A DNA stretch of 64,000 nt from Amblyornis subalaris (GCA_018881555.1 JACAXG010000091.1:2824194-2888193); one strand, 5' to 3'. Shown: positions 1-12,917, counted from the stretch's first letter. Notes: generated by a model from the letters alone, not told the origin. Numbers and translations: made by a program.

Positions 1-3000
1 ATCCAACACAAGTGAGAACACCGCGATCAAACCTGATGAAATGAATTTCTGTAGATGCTACATATGATCCGAGANGAAAGTTCACTTTTTTAATTACGCN
101 AAAAAATGGAAGTAATGATGAATTACTCAAGACATGAGTGTGTCTACATAGGCTGGTGCCCTCGATACTTGCAGATATCTTTGTCATATTTACAATGCAG
201 TGTGAGCTCAGGTAACTCCAAGGACAAAGATCATGCAGAGACAGAGAGCACCATGTCATGGCCTCTCCAACATTCATGTGCGTCTTTTTTTACTATACCT
301 AATAAAGCTCAAATGACAAAAGGTGACATACTGTATGTGTTTTATCTCATTATTAATTAAGCATATTTATCTCTTAAATCAGATGTGACTTGCACCACAA
401 CATCAGTAATTAAATTAAATATTGATGTGTGATGGTTGTGTGCTGAGGCTGTATGGGTAAGTGGAATTGCCATATCTAATTAACATCTTCCAGAAGTAGC
501 CCCATTAGGTTTCTTAGTTAAATCTCAAAATGGTAATAGTAACAAAAGTGTAACTACCACTTAACAACACTAATTAATAGGAGCCTCATCAGGTTTGATG
601 AATATCTTCACCCTGTTTTGAAGGCTGTTGACTAGACTTTTGTTGTATTATTGTGAGGCTGTGGACTACTTAGAACTGGCAACTCTACTGTGCTTTACCT
701 TCAAGTTTGTGTGGCAAGGCTGCTTATTTGCTCTTTTGAAGAAACAGCCCCTAAGATGACCCTCCCTGAGAGCGTTTCAGCAAGGGATCAGCCTTCCCTC
801 TTCTCAGGAGTGCGTTGCATGTGTATGAGAGGCTGTGTCTGTCTAAAGAACCCACTGGTCCTGTCTCAAACAGGGTTGGGTGGTGCCCCGGGTTTTGAAG
901 TGTTACCTTCTGCCTTATTATATAGAGCAACTTCTCCTTGGAGAAGACTACAAGGATTCATTTTGTTTTTATTTAACACTCATTAAATTCCAGTGCCTTC
1001 TAAGCAGTTCAGTGGTGATATCACAATTCTGATTACCATTCTACTGCATGTAGAACTGAGAATATAAAATTACTCCACTTGGGNTTAGATATAGGTTCCA
1101 GACAGGATTTCAGGGTGAAGTCCAACTATATCACTACTTGCAAAACAATTCACATAGTAGTTTTTACATAGTTAAAACCGCTTTTAAGTAAGTTACATCA
1201 TTTGAAGTGATTAATACTTATATTTATTTAACTACTAGAGATGCTATTCTCAGCTGTAACCAAAAAAAAAAATCAAGTGCATTATGAGACTCTTCCCCAT
1301 TTTGTACTTTAGAAACTATTTCAAAGCCAGCCATCCTTCCCAAGAGTCAGAGAAAATAATTTTCCAATAAAAAGACTCCTTCTGCTACTCGTAGAAGTAT
1401 ATCAAAACACAGGGCATCGTGTCTGACCAGGTGTCTCAGGGCGGCTGCAATTCCAACTTGAGGTTCTGGCAATAAGAAGAGAGTCAAACACCAATTTTCT
1501 TCCCTTCTTTCTGATCACAGCCCATCTTGCCCGGGTTAACGATGTTTATTATTCTCTATAATGAAATGGTACCAGCAATATTTCTTATTCCATTACCACC
1601 ATGCCTGTCTGCCCTTCTTACTGCTGTTTCTTCCACAAAAGTCTTCCTCTTCTATTTTATTTACCTTCCCACCTGAGCACAGAGCAAGTCATAATTTAGA
1701 TTTTAAAATGTGAGTAAAAACTTGATCAGGAAAAAGTTGGGTAAAATATCCAACATGCTGGTCCAACAGCACAGAACTGAGCTGAATCACAGTCAAAACT
1801 GTTTGCTAAGTGGAAAAGTGACAATGAAGAAACATACACCTGTATGCAGACAGACTGATCTTTTAAAAATTAGCAAATATTCCTATATCTGGAATGGAAT
1901 TTTGGTAATGGAAACAGTCAGAATTTGTCTTGATCTTCGTATCTTCACGTAATTTCTAGGATCAGCTGGTGAAGCAACCCTAGAGATGACCATTTGGCTG
2001 TGCAAGCAGCTGGTTAGAACATCTGTGTCTTCTGGGAGCCCAGGCTCAGTTGAGCCACAGGTCTCATGGACTGAGGTTTTCAATGCATGGCTCTTACAAA
2101 CACAGGTCTTCCAACACCACCATAGGACTCTTCAATGGAAACCATCAGTCAGCAGCAGCCAGTTTTTGCCCAGCATCCTAGACCTTTACTTCCATCACCC
2201 CATCTGTGCCGCATGTTGTGGTCTTGCCTGGTCACTCTGACAGAGTGTGCCAGGCACTCTAGACAGGCTGAGGGGGAGCCAGGCTATTTCAGCTCTTAAA
2301 AATAGCATGATTGCATAGAAAAGACTCTTTGGTCCTTCCTGGAGTCTAGTTGGCAAGAAGAGTCCGATGGGAAATAGAAAGTGTGAGACCTCATTTTAGC
2401 AGACACTGCTCTAAAGGCAGCACAGCACACAGCCAGTGGGGAGAGACTTCTTTTGGTCAGGCCCAAATGCTACCTGGACCTGTTTAGCAGGTATAAGCAA
2501 GCCTAGAAGTTCTCTACATGCAGATAGTAAATGCAAATGTTGCCTGTGACAAGTGCAAACATATTGCTCGTGTTATAGCGAAGTAGCAGAACAAGCTCTC
2601 TTATTTTTTTTGCGGAGCAGATTCATACCTGCTTATAGGATGAATCCCAAAGCACTTTGGGGTGNAATTTTGGCTGCTCTTTTCCTAACGCACTAAGGAC
2701 CAAATGAATTAGCCCTTTTGCTAACCAATGAGGCTGCCTGTTGTATTGACTGATATTCCAAGCAACGTCTCAAATGAATTTTTAGAAGCTAAGTAGCAAA
2801 CTTTACCATCCTTTAAATATCTGTGTATGTTGCTTGAGGAACCTGACCTTCATTTTGTATTTAGGATTTTTTTTTCCTCTACTGCACAGCCATGTTCCTT
2901 GCTTGAATTGTGAGTATTAATATATTACAATATTTCAAATCTACCAACAATTTTTTGACTAGTTCTCCTTGAAGGACGTAATTTCCTTTATTAAGATCCA

Positions 3001-4401
3001 GAGGAACTACAAACCAGATAGCTAAAGGCGCCTCCATCGGAAAGAATCTACTGGAAGCCAAATCTTGAGACACATAAAATGAAACAAAATTCACCATGCA
3101 CGTATGAAATCTTATCGTTTTTCACAGTTTCTCATCTTTCACCCTTCATATTTTTATTTATGAATATGTTAGATACTTAACATTTTAGAGATATATTGTT
3201 TTAATGTGTGTTGGTATTGTTACCCTACTCATCCAAATCCAAGCCACAATCCTAACTCAACCTAAGTGAGAATTCTCCCTGTGTGCAAACAGATAGACAT
3301 TTCCCTCTGAGATAAGCTTCCTTCCAAGAACTTGCATTTTATGATGGATTTTGGCCCAGTGAGGCAGAATTGCCCTTTGCTCCCAGCTGCCACTGGACAT
3401 CCGTCTCTTTGGTCCTGCTGTGGGACTGGACCACCCTTGCTCATTCTTGGCCTCTCAGGGCCATAGCTGACTATTTTGCCCATTGTAGTGATTCCTGATG
3501 TGGAATACAGGTATTTTTTAACACCAGTGNCCACTGCTGATGGTATTACTCTTAGAGAGGGCACAAAAATAATCTAAAAAGGAGAAGACATGGTGAAGAA
3601 CAAGCCTGGTCCATAAAGAGAGGAGTTTAGGGCAAAGGAATAGAAGGGATGAAAAATTACTCCTTTAGTAAAACAACCCTCATTTCAGACCCCCTCAGGA
3701 CCCTGAGTTATTGGCAGACAAGTCTGCTCCCTAAAAATGTTAGCACCAGCCTCTGCCAGGGTTTGCCAGGTCCTCCATCATTTCACCCTGTCCCCATGCC
3801 CACTCACTCATTCCAGTANTGTTGAGCTCTCATTTCCCTCTCCAAGCCAAACGAACGTTGATAGCAGTGGAACCATCCAGATTTCATGCTTTTAAATAGC
3901 ACATGCTGTATTCAATGAATTTCAAAGACACGCTAAACCCAAATTACTGCTATCCATGGATCTTGAGAAGCTTTTATAAATGGCTGCATTACAGTGTAGT
4001 ACAAAGCAGTGATTTCCATAATGCTTGTCTAATGTATAGAGCATTTTACATAGAACAGGTCCTGTTTCATCTTGAAATGCTTTTTAATTAATTCAATTCA
4101 TTAATACTGCTTGTCATGGCTAAACTCTTGAGACTTAACAAAAACTTTACTTCAGCAGTTGTCAACACATTTCATTAAAACATATGTTTTTGAATGCTTT
4201 CTGATAACATCACTATTCTTCATATGCAGAGTGCAGTACTTAAATGTATTAAACAGAAGAAGGGGACTAACAAAAACCTTTGTATNGACAATGCTGCATC
4301 TGGACATGAGAAATGGGTGGACTATCCGGGCCTCATTCTTTTCATGAGCCCTAAATTAACCAAAGCGAAACCTGCTCCACAGTGTATGTAAAGCATCCTG
4401 T
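1..4401. other. gene-free, anonymous non-coding DNA
   Basis: No recognisable exon, RNA gene or transposon was seen. Open frames on either strand are at most about 100 codons, and none resembles a known protein. Composition is AT-rich with short homopolymers, such as an A-run near 1261-1272. Isolated Ns occur at a few positions. Old, unrecognisable repeats may be present but cannot be called by eye. Confidence 0.6.
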
Positions 4402-4568
4402 TCATAGAATCCAGGAATGGTTTGGGTTGGAAATGACCTTAAAGATCATCCAGTTCCACCCCCCAGTTCCAACCTTCTACTAGACCAGGTTGCTTGAAAC
4501 CTGGCCTTGAACACTTCCAGGGATGGGGCATCCACAACTTCTCTGTGAAACCCATTCCAATGTTTAGT
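4402..4568 (-). mobile_element. CR1 LINE, 5'-truncated 3' end (left half of head-to-head pair)
   Basis: The plus strand begins TCATAGAATCCAGGAATGG and continues as GGTTTGGGTTGGAAATGACC, then a CATCCAGTTCCA-type stretch, CCTTGAACACTTCCAGGGAT and a GGGGCATCCACAACTTCTCT-type stretch. This is the antisense of the avian CR1 3' untranslated region, so the element lies on the minus strand with its 3' terminus at the left. Only about 165 bp remain, which is normal for 5'-truncated CR1 copies. Homology seems to stop near 4568, where a second CR1 in opposite orientation begins. Divergence from the remembered consensus is clear but moderate. The CR1 identification is firm; the subfamily is not determined. 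Confidence 0.9.
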
Positions 4569-4655
4569 GAAAGGTGTTCCTGCCCATGGCAGCAGTGTTA
4601 GACTAGATGATCTTCAAACGTCCCTTCCAACACAAACCATTCTATGGTTCTACAG
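4569..4655 (+). mobile_element. CR1 LINE, 5'-truncated 3' end (right half of head-to-head pair)
   Basis: The stretch GGTGTTCCTGCCCATGGCAG, then AGACTAGATGATCTTCAAA, CCCTTCCAACACAAACCAT and the terminal TTCTATGGTTCTA is the sense strand of a CR1 3' end. It abuts the minus-strand CR1 at 4402-4568 with no visible spacer. The two outer ends are therefore both CR1 3' termini, and they form an imperfect inverted repeat with arms of roughly 60 bp. The junction may be two independent insertions, a copy inserted into an older copy, or a rearrangement. Confidence 0.88.
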
Positions 4656-7600
4656 AAAATATAAGAACATTACTATTTTGGAGGAAATTAAGGAACGCTC
4701 ATTATGGACTCCGATTTGTAGAAATCTATAATTGCAGATTGTGTTTAGACTGACCCAGGGATGTGTTCATCATGAGGAAGAGAAATGTTCTTTTCATAAT
4801 CCTACAAGGCAGCCTGTATGCTTTAAAGCTCTTTTTCCATCTCAAAATACATCTCTGTTTCCTTTTATCGCCTTTGAGACACAGTGACAGAGCTGGCACC
4901 ACAGCACAGGGAACAAAGTGCCGTTTCCCCAGTGCAACCGAAGTCTTGTGATCCTTGCAACAAATTCCATGAAGTAAACCATCCAAGACAGCCCTAAATT
5001 ACTATGCAAGAGTTCAGAACATGTGACCTTCAAACTGCATACCTGGACAGAATGATGCCATATGGTCTGCATGTCATCAACCAGAGGAATACTCTGCTCT
5101 ACCTAAGGAAGAGAGAGCTGGATCACATTGGACAACATTATGCCCTGGATCATGGACAATACTTCCTTCAAACAGACCAAACCTGCCCTGTAATTCCTCC
5201 CAGCACTCCATGTCTGTGTCTGCTCTGCATGGAAATGCAGTGGACAAAGAATAAGACTGGAAAACTGGCCTTCTCTTGATGTGTGAATTACAAAAACACC
5301 TTTTTTTTAAACGAGAGGAAAAAAAAGTCTGGTGTTTTTTTGAAGGCCAAATTCTGTCCCAGGAGAGATTTGTTAAATGGCTGAATAATGTAAAATATTG
5401 AAAACTCTTTCTATAACATTTCCACTGTTTATTTAGTGTGTCCTGCTCATATCCCAGACCTTGCTGTCAATCTGTATTTTAAGACACCTTTCTGTCTTGC
5501 TGGCTATGGTCTCTAATGCTTTTTAATGCTGTCTCCTGTGTGTGTTTTGTGTAGTGGAATACTTTACAAATCAAAATGTTATTGGGGAATAAGCCTATGA
5601 TCTCCTGTGTAACATTTCCTGGCTCTACTGCACACACATCTATTGTTCGAGATTGAATTGGTCCCAAGAAGCATCAGAGCATGTGAAAGCTGCTATGAAT
5701 TTTGCAAAGTGGCTTCAGGGCAGTAAAGCACGTCAGAAGAATAAAGTGCAAAATCTGAAAGTCCAAATTTAGGAATCCCAGTCAATATTGAAGACCCAGA
5801 ATAAGTAAATGCCCTTGGTAATAGGTTTTGTACTTTTATCTTGTGACATTCCTAATATAGTTGAAAGGAGCATGCATAGCCAGGATACAAAATAAACCCA
5901 GTTATTAAATAGGTTTATGTGTAATTAAACTGCTAGACTTNACTTAATACTACATGTGATTCATTTTGTTAGCCCTTTTTACCCCTCGTATTGCTGCATT
6001 CCCCTTCTATTCAGTGGTTTTTACTTCTCTTACAGTGTGCCTTCTATTTAATCCTCAGGGAGCTGGGGTGTTTTGGAAGGTGTAATGCATTTCTATTGGA
6101 GCTAGCTCAATTGAAATCACTCCTAGTCAACTTTGTGCAGCATTTTTTCATACAGACATCAAAACAAAACAGCCAAAAACCTGGCACATTCCATTGAAAG
6201 AAGATGACTGAACATGCTTTTATCACCGCTGATCTACAAGATTTCCCTTCAAAATTCCCATCGAGATTTCAGTAAACTCTCACAGAGGTGCTTGCCCAGA
6301 GACTGCTCTGGTCATCAGGGTCCACTGGCCAACTGGTGTTTGGCCAACACTCCGAGGGATGAACATGCCATTGTTCCTGGCAATACTTCCCTTAGCTGCA
6401 AATGGGATCCTGTTCACACTCTCAGAAGCAGTAGGATCCTATGGCTGCCTTTTGCAGAGTACTATGAGACTAAATGGAATGCTTGATTAAGCTCAATTAA
6501 CTGTGTGTTTATAATAATAATTATGTATTAAACTTACAAAGGAAACATTATACTTCACTGTTTCTGTTTTGCTGAAACCATCTTTTGTGAGAAAAATTAC
6601 CTGTGTCATCCCAATTTACTGAAGATCTGTACAAAACAGTAACATGTGAAACCAAAAAGTGACCAAGAATTCTTTATTTGAAATTCCCTGCAATGAACTG
6701 AAGTTTCCATGTTTATTGAGGGACAATTCCTCAAGGACACTGATCAGAGAATCACACTGATAAAACAGGCATGAATTATACAGAGAAGCATATGTGTGGG
6801 GGAAAAAAGAATCTTTTATGTGTAACTAAGCACAAGAAATGGTAAAAAATAAAAACCAGTAACAAGAAACTATTTCTAAATTTGTTATGTATGCATACAG
6901 CATATAGCCTAATGCAAAGTTATATGTTGCAGTTATTTAATATCTTTCTTCAAAGGTTTTGTTAATACATCAATGACTTAACATCTAAAGGGGAAAACAT
7001 ATTTCTCTTTATAGTTTTAGATAATTGTCCCTAAAAAAACCCCAAACCTTTAATTACAACTCAAATGAAGAAAGCTTGATTTGTGTGCTGTGCCCAAATG
7101 CTGAGGAGTCGGATGTAAAATATTTGTAATATTTAGGGAACCCTGAGTTTTACATAAAAGTAAACAGCATTGCCTGAAGGCACAATTTCCAGCAACACAA
7201 TAAAATGTGCAGTGAATTTATGGCGGCCATCCATTAGCTCTTACCAAGGCAACGTCGCCCATATCTGTCGTCCATCATTATAATAGAGGGTTAATGCACC
7301 GAATTTACATAAAAAAGTCATATTGTCTGCATGAATTATTTACACTCTCAGCTGTTTTTACAGCTTGGTTTCAAGCTGGATTCTGGGAGAGATTCTGCCA
7401 GTAAATTACTCTGTGGAGACCTGACTGTANAACTACAAACAGAGCCTGCAAAGAAAAGAAAAGAAAATGGGAATGTACAAGGCAGTGGTTGTAATGGGAG
7501 AACAAACTGTGGCTTTCCTTTTACACACGTCGGAAGGAAAGGAGGGCAGGGAAGCTCACCCGAAAAGTTCTGTGCGTGGAACTANGCATTAGCCTCTCCC

Positions 7601-8578
7601 CACAGCTGCACACATCGATGCGATTCTGTNGTAGACGTGTTTAATTCCCAGGCACAAATTCACAGATCAGCACACTCTGTCTTTGCAAAGTGATACGCTG
7701 TTGAAAGAAACCACATCTCNCACAACATCCTCCCCCCCTCACCACCCCGATCTATTTATTGTGCTTCAACACCAGTGGGCACAACTGGGTGTGGGCTGCC
7801 TCAGGACAGGGGAACATCAGCCCTGTTGTGCTACGAGGACGACGACGAGACATGCCTGTTACATCCGTGGAATGATGTGGAAATTTTCCTGGATAAGCAA
7901 TGACATCTGGTAAGCTCTGGACCATGATTATGTGATGGCAGCCACTGAATGTCACCTGAAACTATTAAAGCTACAGGGTCATGGAGGGTTTATTATTATT
8001 AGGAAATCCACTTTCTCCTTGAAAAAAAATTGAATTTCAAATGTTATTTTGGGATTTATTTTGAAGTAGCTTGTTTCCAACTTGTTCTNTAGTGGATCAA
8101 AGCTGGGATGGTCCAATCCAGATTTACGAAGAACTTCCACAATCTTTACCTGGATTCTTGCTGTGCTGTTCCATAATAATCAAGTACCACAGTTACCATG
8201 ATAACTGACATTAACTGATACAAGAGGTATTAACTACAATTCCTCTGTCTCCTCTACAGTGTATCACACATTTGGTATGAGCCTGACTTAAGCTCCTGCT
8301 GTTCTGGATCAGGAAACACCCTCCAAACTCAGGCAGGACAGAGTCCGTGACTCTGTTAAGTGACACCTCTGCCCGCTCCCCAGTGCCTGCCATGGCCCAG
8401 AGGAGAATCCTGTTGTATTGTCACATTGGTCCCATAGCTCCAACAGCTATTTTTCCCCTGAGGATGTACAGAGGCAGGCTTTGTGACCCAGTCATGCTCC
8501 GAGAAAGCTCTGTACAACAACAGCGTGTGGCACCACCAAATTACAAATAGACTGGACCAGTGTTGGTGGTTCTTCCTC
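4656..8578. other. gene-free stretch
   Basis: No coding exon or recognised repeat apart from the conserved-looking block at 7205-7335. Open frames are short (120 codons or fewer) and overlap on both strands. A small (GAC)4 run lies near 7838-7850. The rest is AT-rich single-copy-looking DNA. Confidence 0.55.
7205..7335. promoter_or_regulatory. candidate conserved non-coding element
   Basis: The block around TTTATGGCGGCCATCC and CAAGGCAACGTCGCCCATAT, followed by CCATCATTATAATAGAGGG, keeps several CpGs in an otherwise AT-rich setting. It shows no repeat signature and no sustained reading frame. That texture is common in vertebrate conserved enhancers. The call is inference from composition only; no alignment was possible and no target gene can be named. 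Confidence 0.3.
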
Positions 8579-8812
8579 CTGATTGTTTACACCCTTTAAA
8601 TATTTGNGGACTTATGCACCACGCTGCAGGTGAGCCAAGCTATACATATTTATCTCACTTAATCTTCCCTCTTAAATCAATCTTTCCAGTCAATCTCTCC
8701 AGTCTCTAATTATTTTTGTTGCTCTTCTCTGAACTCCCTCCAATGTGTCAATCAATACCTTCTTGGTAATGAAGTGCTCTGTGAGGAGCACAGTATTCTA
8801 GAGGCAGCTGTA
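8579..8812 (-). mobile_element. ancient CR1/L3-type LINE relic
   Basis: The plus strand reads like the antisense of the old amniote CR1/L3 3' region. The sign-posts in order are TTTACACCCTTTAAATATTT with GGACTTATGCACC, ATACATATTTATCTC, a CCAGTCTCTAATTATTTTTG stretch, TTGCTCTTCTCTGAACTCCC, CTCCAATGTGTCAAT, TACCTTCTTGGTAATG and GCACAGTATTCTAGAGGCAG. The spacing follows the known element, but divergence is much greater than in the CR1 copies at 4.4, 32.4, 47.8 and 48.9 kb, which points to a far older insertion. Both ends are eroded, so the limits are approximate. The family assignment is from memory of the consensus. Confidence 0.75.
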
Positions 8813-8867
8813 TACAGTGGAACAATGCAACCAATATGGATTTTCAGTCTTCACAGGAAAGGTTGAT

Positions 8868-8990
8868 CTCATGGTAAGGGCACCAGACTNGGGTTTTGAA
8901 GACCTGGGCTCATGCTCTCGCTCTGAGGGACTCTTTGTATGACCTTGGTCTAGTAATTTAGTTTCTTCTTNAGTTAAGCATCTGTAAACA
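8868..8990 (+). mobile_element. MIR-like CORE-SINE relic
   Basis: The sequence follows the order of a MIR/CORE-SINE. A tRNA-derived head remnant (ATGGTAAGGGCACCAGACT) is followed by GACCTGGGCTCATGCTCTCG, then TTTGTATGACCTTGGTCTAG, AATTTAGTTTCTTCTT and finally AGCATCTGTAAACAC. These correspond to the family's accept-and-gain head, GACCTGGGTTC, TGTGTGACCTTGGGCAAGTC and CATCTGTAAAA blocks. Such elements are rare and highly diverged in birds. It lies about 55 bp from the old LINE relic at 8579-8812, so this 400-bp patch preserves two early-amniote insertions. Confidence 0.72.
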
Positions 8991-10808
8991 CTGTATTGGT
9001 TGGTACACACAAACAGTTGTATAAGATGGTATGTGCAGCAGAACAAGGATGTGGCTGTGTAGATAGGAAACATTAATACTCAACCAAATAGCAACCTTCT
9101 AGTGTAGTTCATTCCCCATTGAGATGGAAGTACTGTAGCTGCTCCTTGGTACAGTGCTGTTAAACACCCCCAGACAGCAGTGGCTTGCCACTTATTGTAC
9201 CTGGGACTTCCAGCATTTGCTATATTGTGACTGCATCCTTTTGTCTTACTTTTAGCTAGTCTCATTTACGGCATATTCCTTCAAACATCAGGACCAGTTT
9301 CTGTTGCATCTTCCAAAAAAAAAAAGGTAATTTGAAATCCCAGNACTTCTGTTTCCCAGCAGCTGAGTTGTAGGTTTCTTTTATTGGGCACAGTGGGATG
9401 CAAAATAGAGTCTCAACAGCTATGAGTACAGTCCTGTACTCCAATATTGGGTCTACAGTGGGCTCTGGGGGTTGATCTGCTGCCTCACGTGAGCAATATC
9501 ATGCGAAAGAGTGCAGCCACTGTGTGCAGGAGGACCTGATTTCCCACACCTCACACCTTGCACAGGTGACTTCCCCNCCACAAGCACAGAAGCTGACCTG
9601 GTTTGATCACTCAGGTCCTACAGCAGTGCAAAAGCAGCAGTAGAAATGTTGCACCCCTCTCTGAAATATTTCACCCTGTTACTTTTCCATGAACTGCNTG
9701 AACACTGCATACCATGAAGCATACATAGGGACGTGTAATTAATGCGTGATTAAATCTTGTCTAACTAAATTGTTTTAAGCTTTTCTTTTATGAATCTCAT
9801 GCTCTTTTCCTTTCTCTTTTAGAAGAGAAGGTTGGGAATGTCAGAATAACTGAAGAAAGCAAGGATGTCTGAGAATTGCAGTTATGATTCATCAAGCTCC
9901 CACAAATGCATTATAATGTACTATAGGCTGTAAGACTAAAAATTATTCCCCACTGAAATGGTATTCACCCAGCTTTTGCTGTACTGAACCGNGCATTGTA
10001 ATATAAACATAATAACTAAAGTAAGTTTCCCTTGGGGATTATACCTCTGTGTGATTTAATCCTTAAATTTGTTTTGCTTTCATCCCCAGGAGAAGAGAGA
10101 TTTCAGTTATAAAGTATTCTTCCTAGAAATATCAGACATTGCACATGCACTCATAATCTGCACTTACATTTACAAAGCCCAGGCCAGGAAGTAAGCAGAA
10201 CTGGGGGCATAAGTGTTACCATTTTGTTTGAAGAAACATGGTTTGTTTNTCAAAAAAAGAAGGGCACAGCAGGGGATGAGTCCTGCTTATCCTGGAAAGT
10301 TCCCACAGGACTCCCCCTTCATTTGACAGACGAAATTATTTGCTTTCAAGACAAGGCTGTCACTCAGAGAGTCTGAAAANGTACGGATCAGAGAGGAAGG
10401 GGTTTGCATGATAACTAATAAAGTGTGGAACGANGTGGAAACTTGCTGTAGAAACTTACTGAATTTCTGTGTAATTATGGGTCTTAGTTCATGTTTTAAA
10501 AAGGACGCTTCAGAGGTTAGGTCACAGTGCCTTTCTTATCACAAAATGTGAGGAGAAGAAAAGCAGTCGTCAGCATATTGATAATGCAAGTCAAANTATG
10601 ATCTGTCTATTCCGTTGTTAAGACTGTTGTTAGACACAGTAGTTCTTTGCTCAGTGCTTTTACCCAATGATAGTGATTTTGCCAACACATTAATCATTAT
10701 TCAGTCACCAGCACACCATANTTTTCTTTTGTTCACAACACGTTTCCATAACACTAAATGGAATGTATGTTCTTCAGCTGGGATAGTGTGTTCACCTTTA
10801 GAAAAAAA

Positions 10809-10859
10809 TTTATATATATATNCATATATATATATATACACACAAACACACACACACAG
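10809..10859. repeat. (TA)n/(CA)n microsatellite
   Basis: Alternating TA dinucleotides, with one N and one CA interruption, run into a CA-rich tract ending CACACACACACAGA. This is an ordinary compound dinucleotide microsatellite and is probably length-polymorphic. Confidence 0.95.
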
Positions 10860-12855
10860 ATATTTTCAAAAAGACACTCCTGAAGCATAGAGGAATTAGA
10901 TCACAAATCCAGGCTTATCTACCAACAGCCTTCACCTATAGGAAACTACAGGGAAAGTTTGCATTATGTTACAGCTTTTTCACCTTTTGGGAAAATTACT
11001 AAAATAATTTTCTTCACATGACAGCCCAGAGAAACTGCTCCAAGTACTAATTTGAGAAATACAATTCTTAATTAGCCACTTTCAGTAGACAGTAAACCAC
11101 TACACTCCTTTTTGAAACATCTACTAGGGAACAAAACAATGTAGTCATCTAGTGGAAATAATGAATGCTCCGCCATTTGAGCAATTTAAAAATAGCCTGA
11201 GAAAAAAAAAAAAAGAGACAGAAAGACCCAGTTTGAATCATAAATATACTATTAAAGATGAATTACACGTGCAGCTGGTATGCATAGCTACATACAGGCA
11301 TCAGTTGCAGCTGATGTATAACACATCCCAGCAGCAGAGAGTGTTTCACACACATGAACGCTTGTCTCGGATGATGCCTGAGGAAGGCGTAGCAGGAATG
11401 CTCACAGGATAAACGTCCCCTTGATTTTTAAAGACTCATTTGTTTATACTACACCTTCAAAATCAATAGCCAGCTGCCAAGATATTCCCAGTTCTACTGG
11501 AAACAATGCAGAAGCAAAACCATTCTCATGATCTCTGAAGTCAGGACGTAAGGGAACTTCCCCCGACTTTCTTTTCCTTTTTATTTGGCCGCCTGGCATC
11601 AGAAGGCAAACTCAAGGGCTCTGCCATTGTTTTTGCCACTCTCAAAAGTGCCCCCAACTCTTCAGGCTGAATGTAAAACCTGTGCCAAGAGCTTGTGAAG
11701 CCCTGGAAGAAGGAAGTCACGGCAGGAAAATAGGTCCTAGCTGGTTTCTCCAAGACGGTGAATCAGACTGTATTTGTAAGAACATCAAACCAAGCATGTG
11801 CTCGTACTTCCTCATCGTGATGAGGTTACAGTTAAGCAAGACGGAATGGGAGGAGACCTTCTGACATGAAAATCACCTGGCAGAAAGTCAGCTGTGCACA
11901 AAGATGCATGGACTTCCCAGGCCCCCTGTCTGTGTGCAACACCTTGCAGGGGAGCAGGGAGCAGTCCAGCAATCACAAACTCCCTAAGGGCCACTGGCAG
12001 AGCTGAAAAGCTCAGACAGATGTTGCTAAAGCTTTAGGGGACTTACTTAAGGGAGGCAAAGCAAAGGACAAATGCCTTCTCGTTAGAATATTTTAAGGTA
12101 GAATCTCGCACAGATTCTCATCAGCACTCACTGGATTTACAGCAATGCATTGGTATCATTGCATGCATCGTCCTTTCCTGGCTTTAAGTGTGACACTCTG
12201 GGAGCACNTTGCCCAAGGTCTGGGGTCTAACATCACCACAAAAAGCTCTACAGCTTTGTGCTTTCACGTATTTGTCTGGGCTGTCTTAGAATTCACTGCT
12301 CAGAGGACGTCATTTTGTGATACTGTCTCAGGGTACACATGTTTAATAANGTGGATATAATGTCACACCAAGACACTGCCTTTGGCAGTCTGCAAAAAAT
12401 AACCCAAGATGAGATGATACTGAGCCTCAACTGCGTAGTACCAGTCAATATGACAAGCAGCCTGAAACCAGAGATGTGCAATGGCAATGCTCTTGGTGGC
12501 TGGATGGTAAGAACCTTGCCCAGCTCAAAGCTGCTGCTGCTCTTTGTGGCCAAATGGCAATGAAAGCTCCCAGCTCACGCTCAGGGACTGCCCCTCTGCC
12601 CTGACCACCAGTGCGGCCACTTGCCAAGGGCCCTGCCATAGCCTGGAGCACTCAGAAGGCACACCCATCTCTAGGGCAGGAGTCAGGCTCATGCACACCA
12701 GGGAAGAATGTCACACTGCCAGCCACAAGCAACCTCATGGTCTAAAGCAATACAGTAAGACTGTCAATAAGCAACTGGCACTCTACTCACTCCTAACTGC
12801 TTCTCTTCACTCAACACCTATGTAGGAATTTTCAAAAAAAATACTTCAAGTGAAA

Positions 12856-12917
12856 CATTTGAGCAAACATTAGTAATCAATTTTAGCATTTGAGCAAACA
12901 TTGCTAATCAAAATGCT
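12856..12917. repeat. two-copy 31-bp tandem duplication
   Basis: CATTTGAGCAAACATT followed by AGTAATCAA, then a 6-bp AT-rich link, is repeated starting at 12887 as CATTTGAGCAAACATT followed by GCTAATCAA. The period is 31 bp, and the first 16 bases of the unit are identical in both copies. The mismatches cluster in the second half. No function is visible. Confidence 0.85.

Noticed and set aside
5640..5665. TTCGAGATTGAATT, resembling a tRNA T-arm
   Set aside because: No acceptor stem, anticodon arm or D-arm can be built around it.
9795..9870. Pyrimidine tract ending in AG, resembling a 3' splice site
   Set aside because: The following sequence has early stops in all frames; such tracts are common in introns and intergenic DNA.
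10500..10560. Possible MIR 3' end around GTCACAGTGCC and ACAAAATGTGAGGAG
   Set aside because: Needs a large gap to align with the family and lacks the upstream core; within chance similarity.
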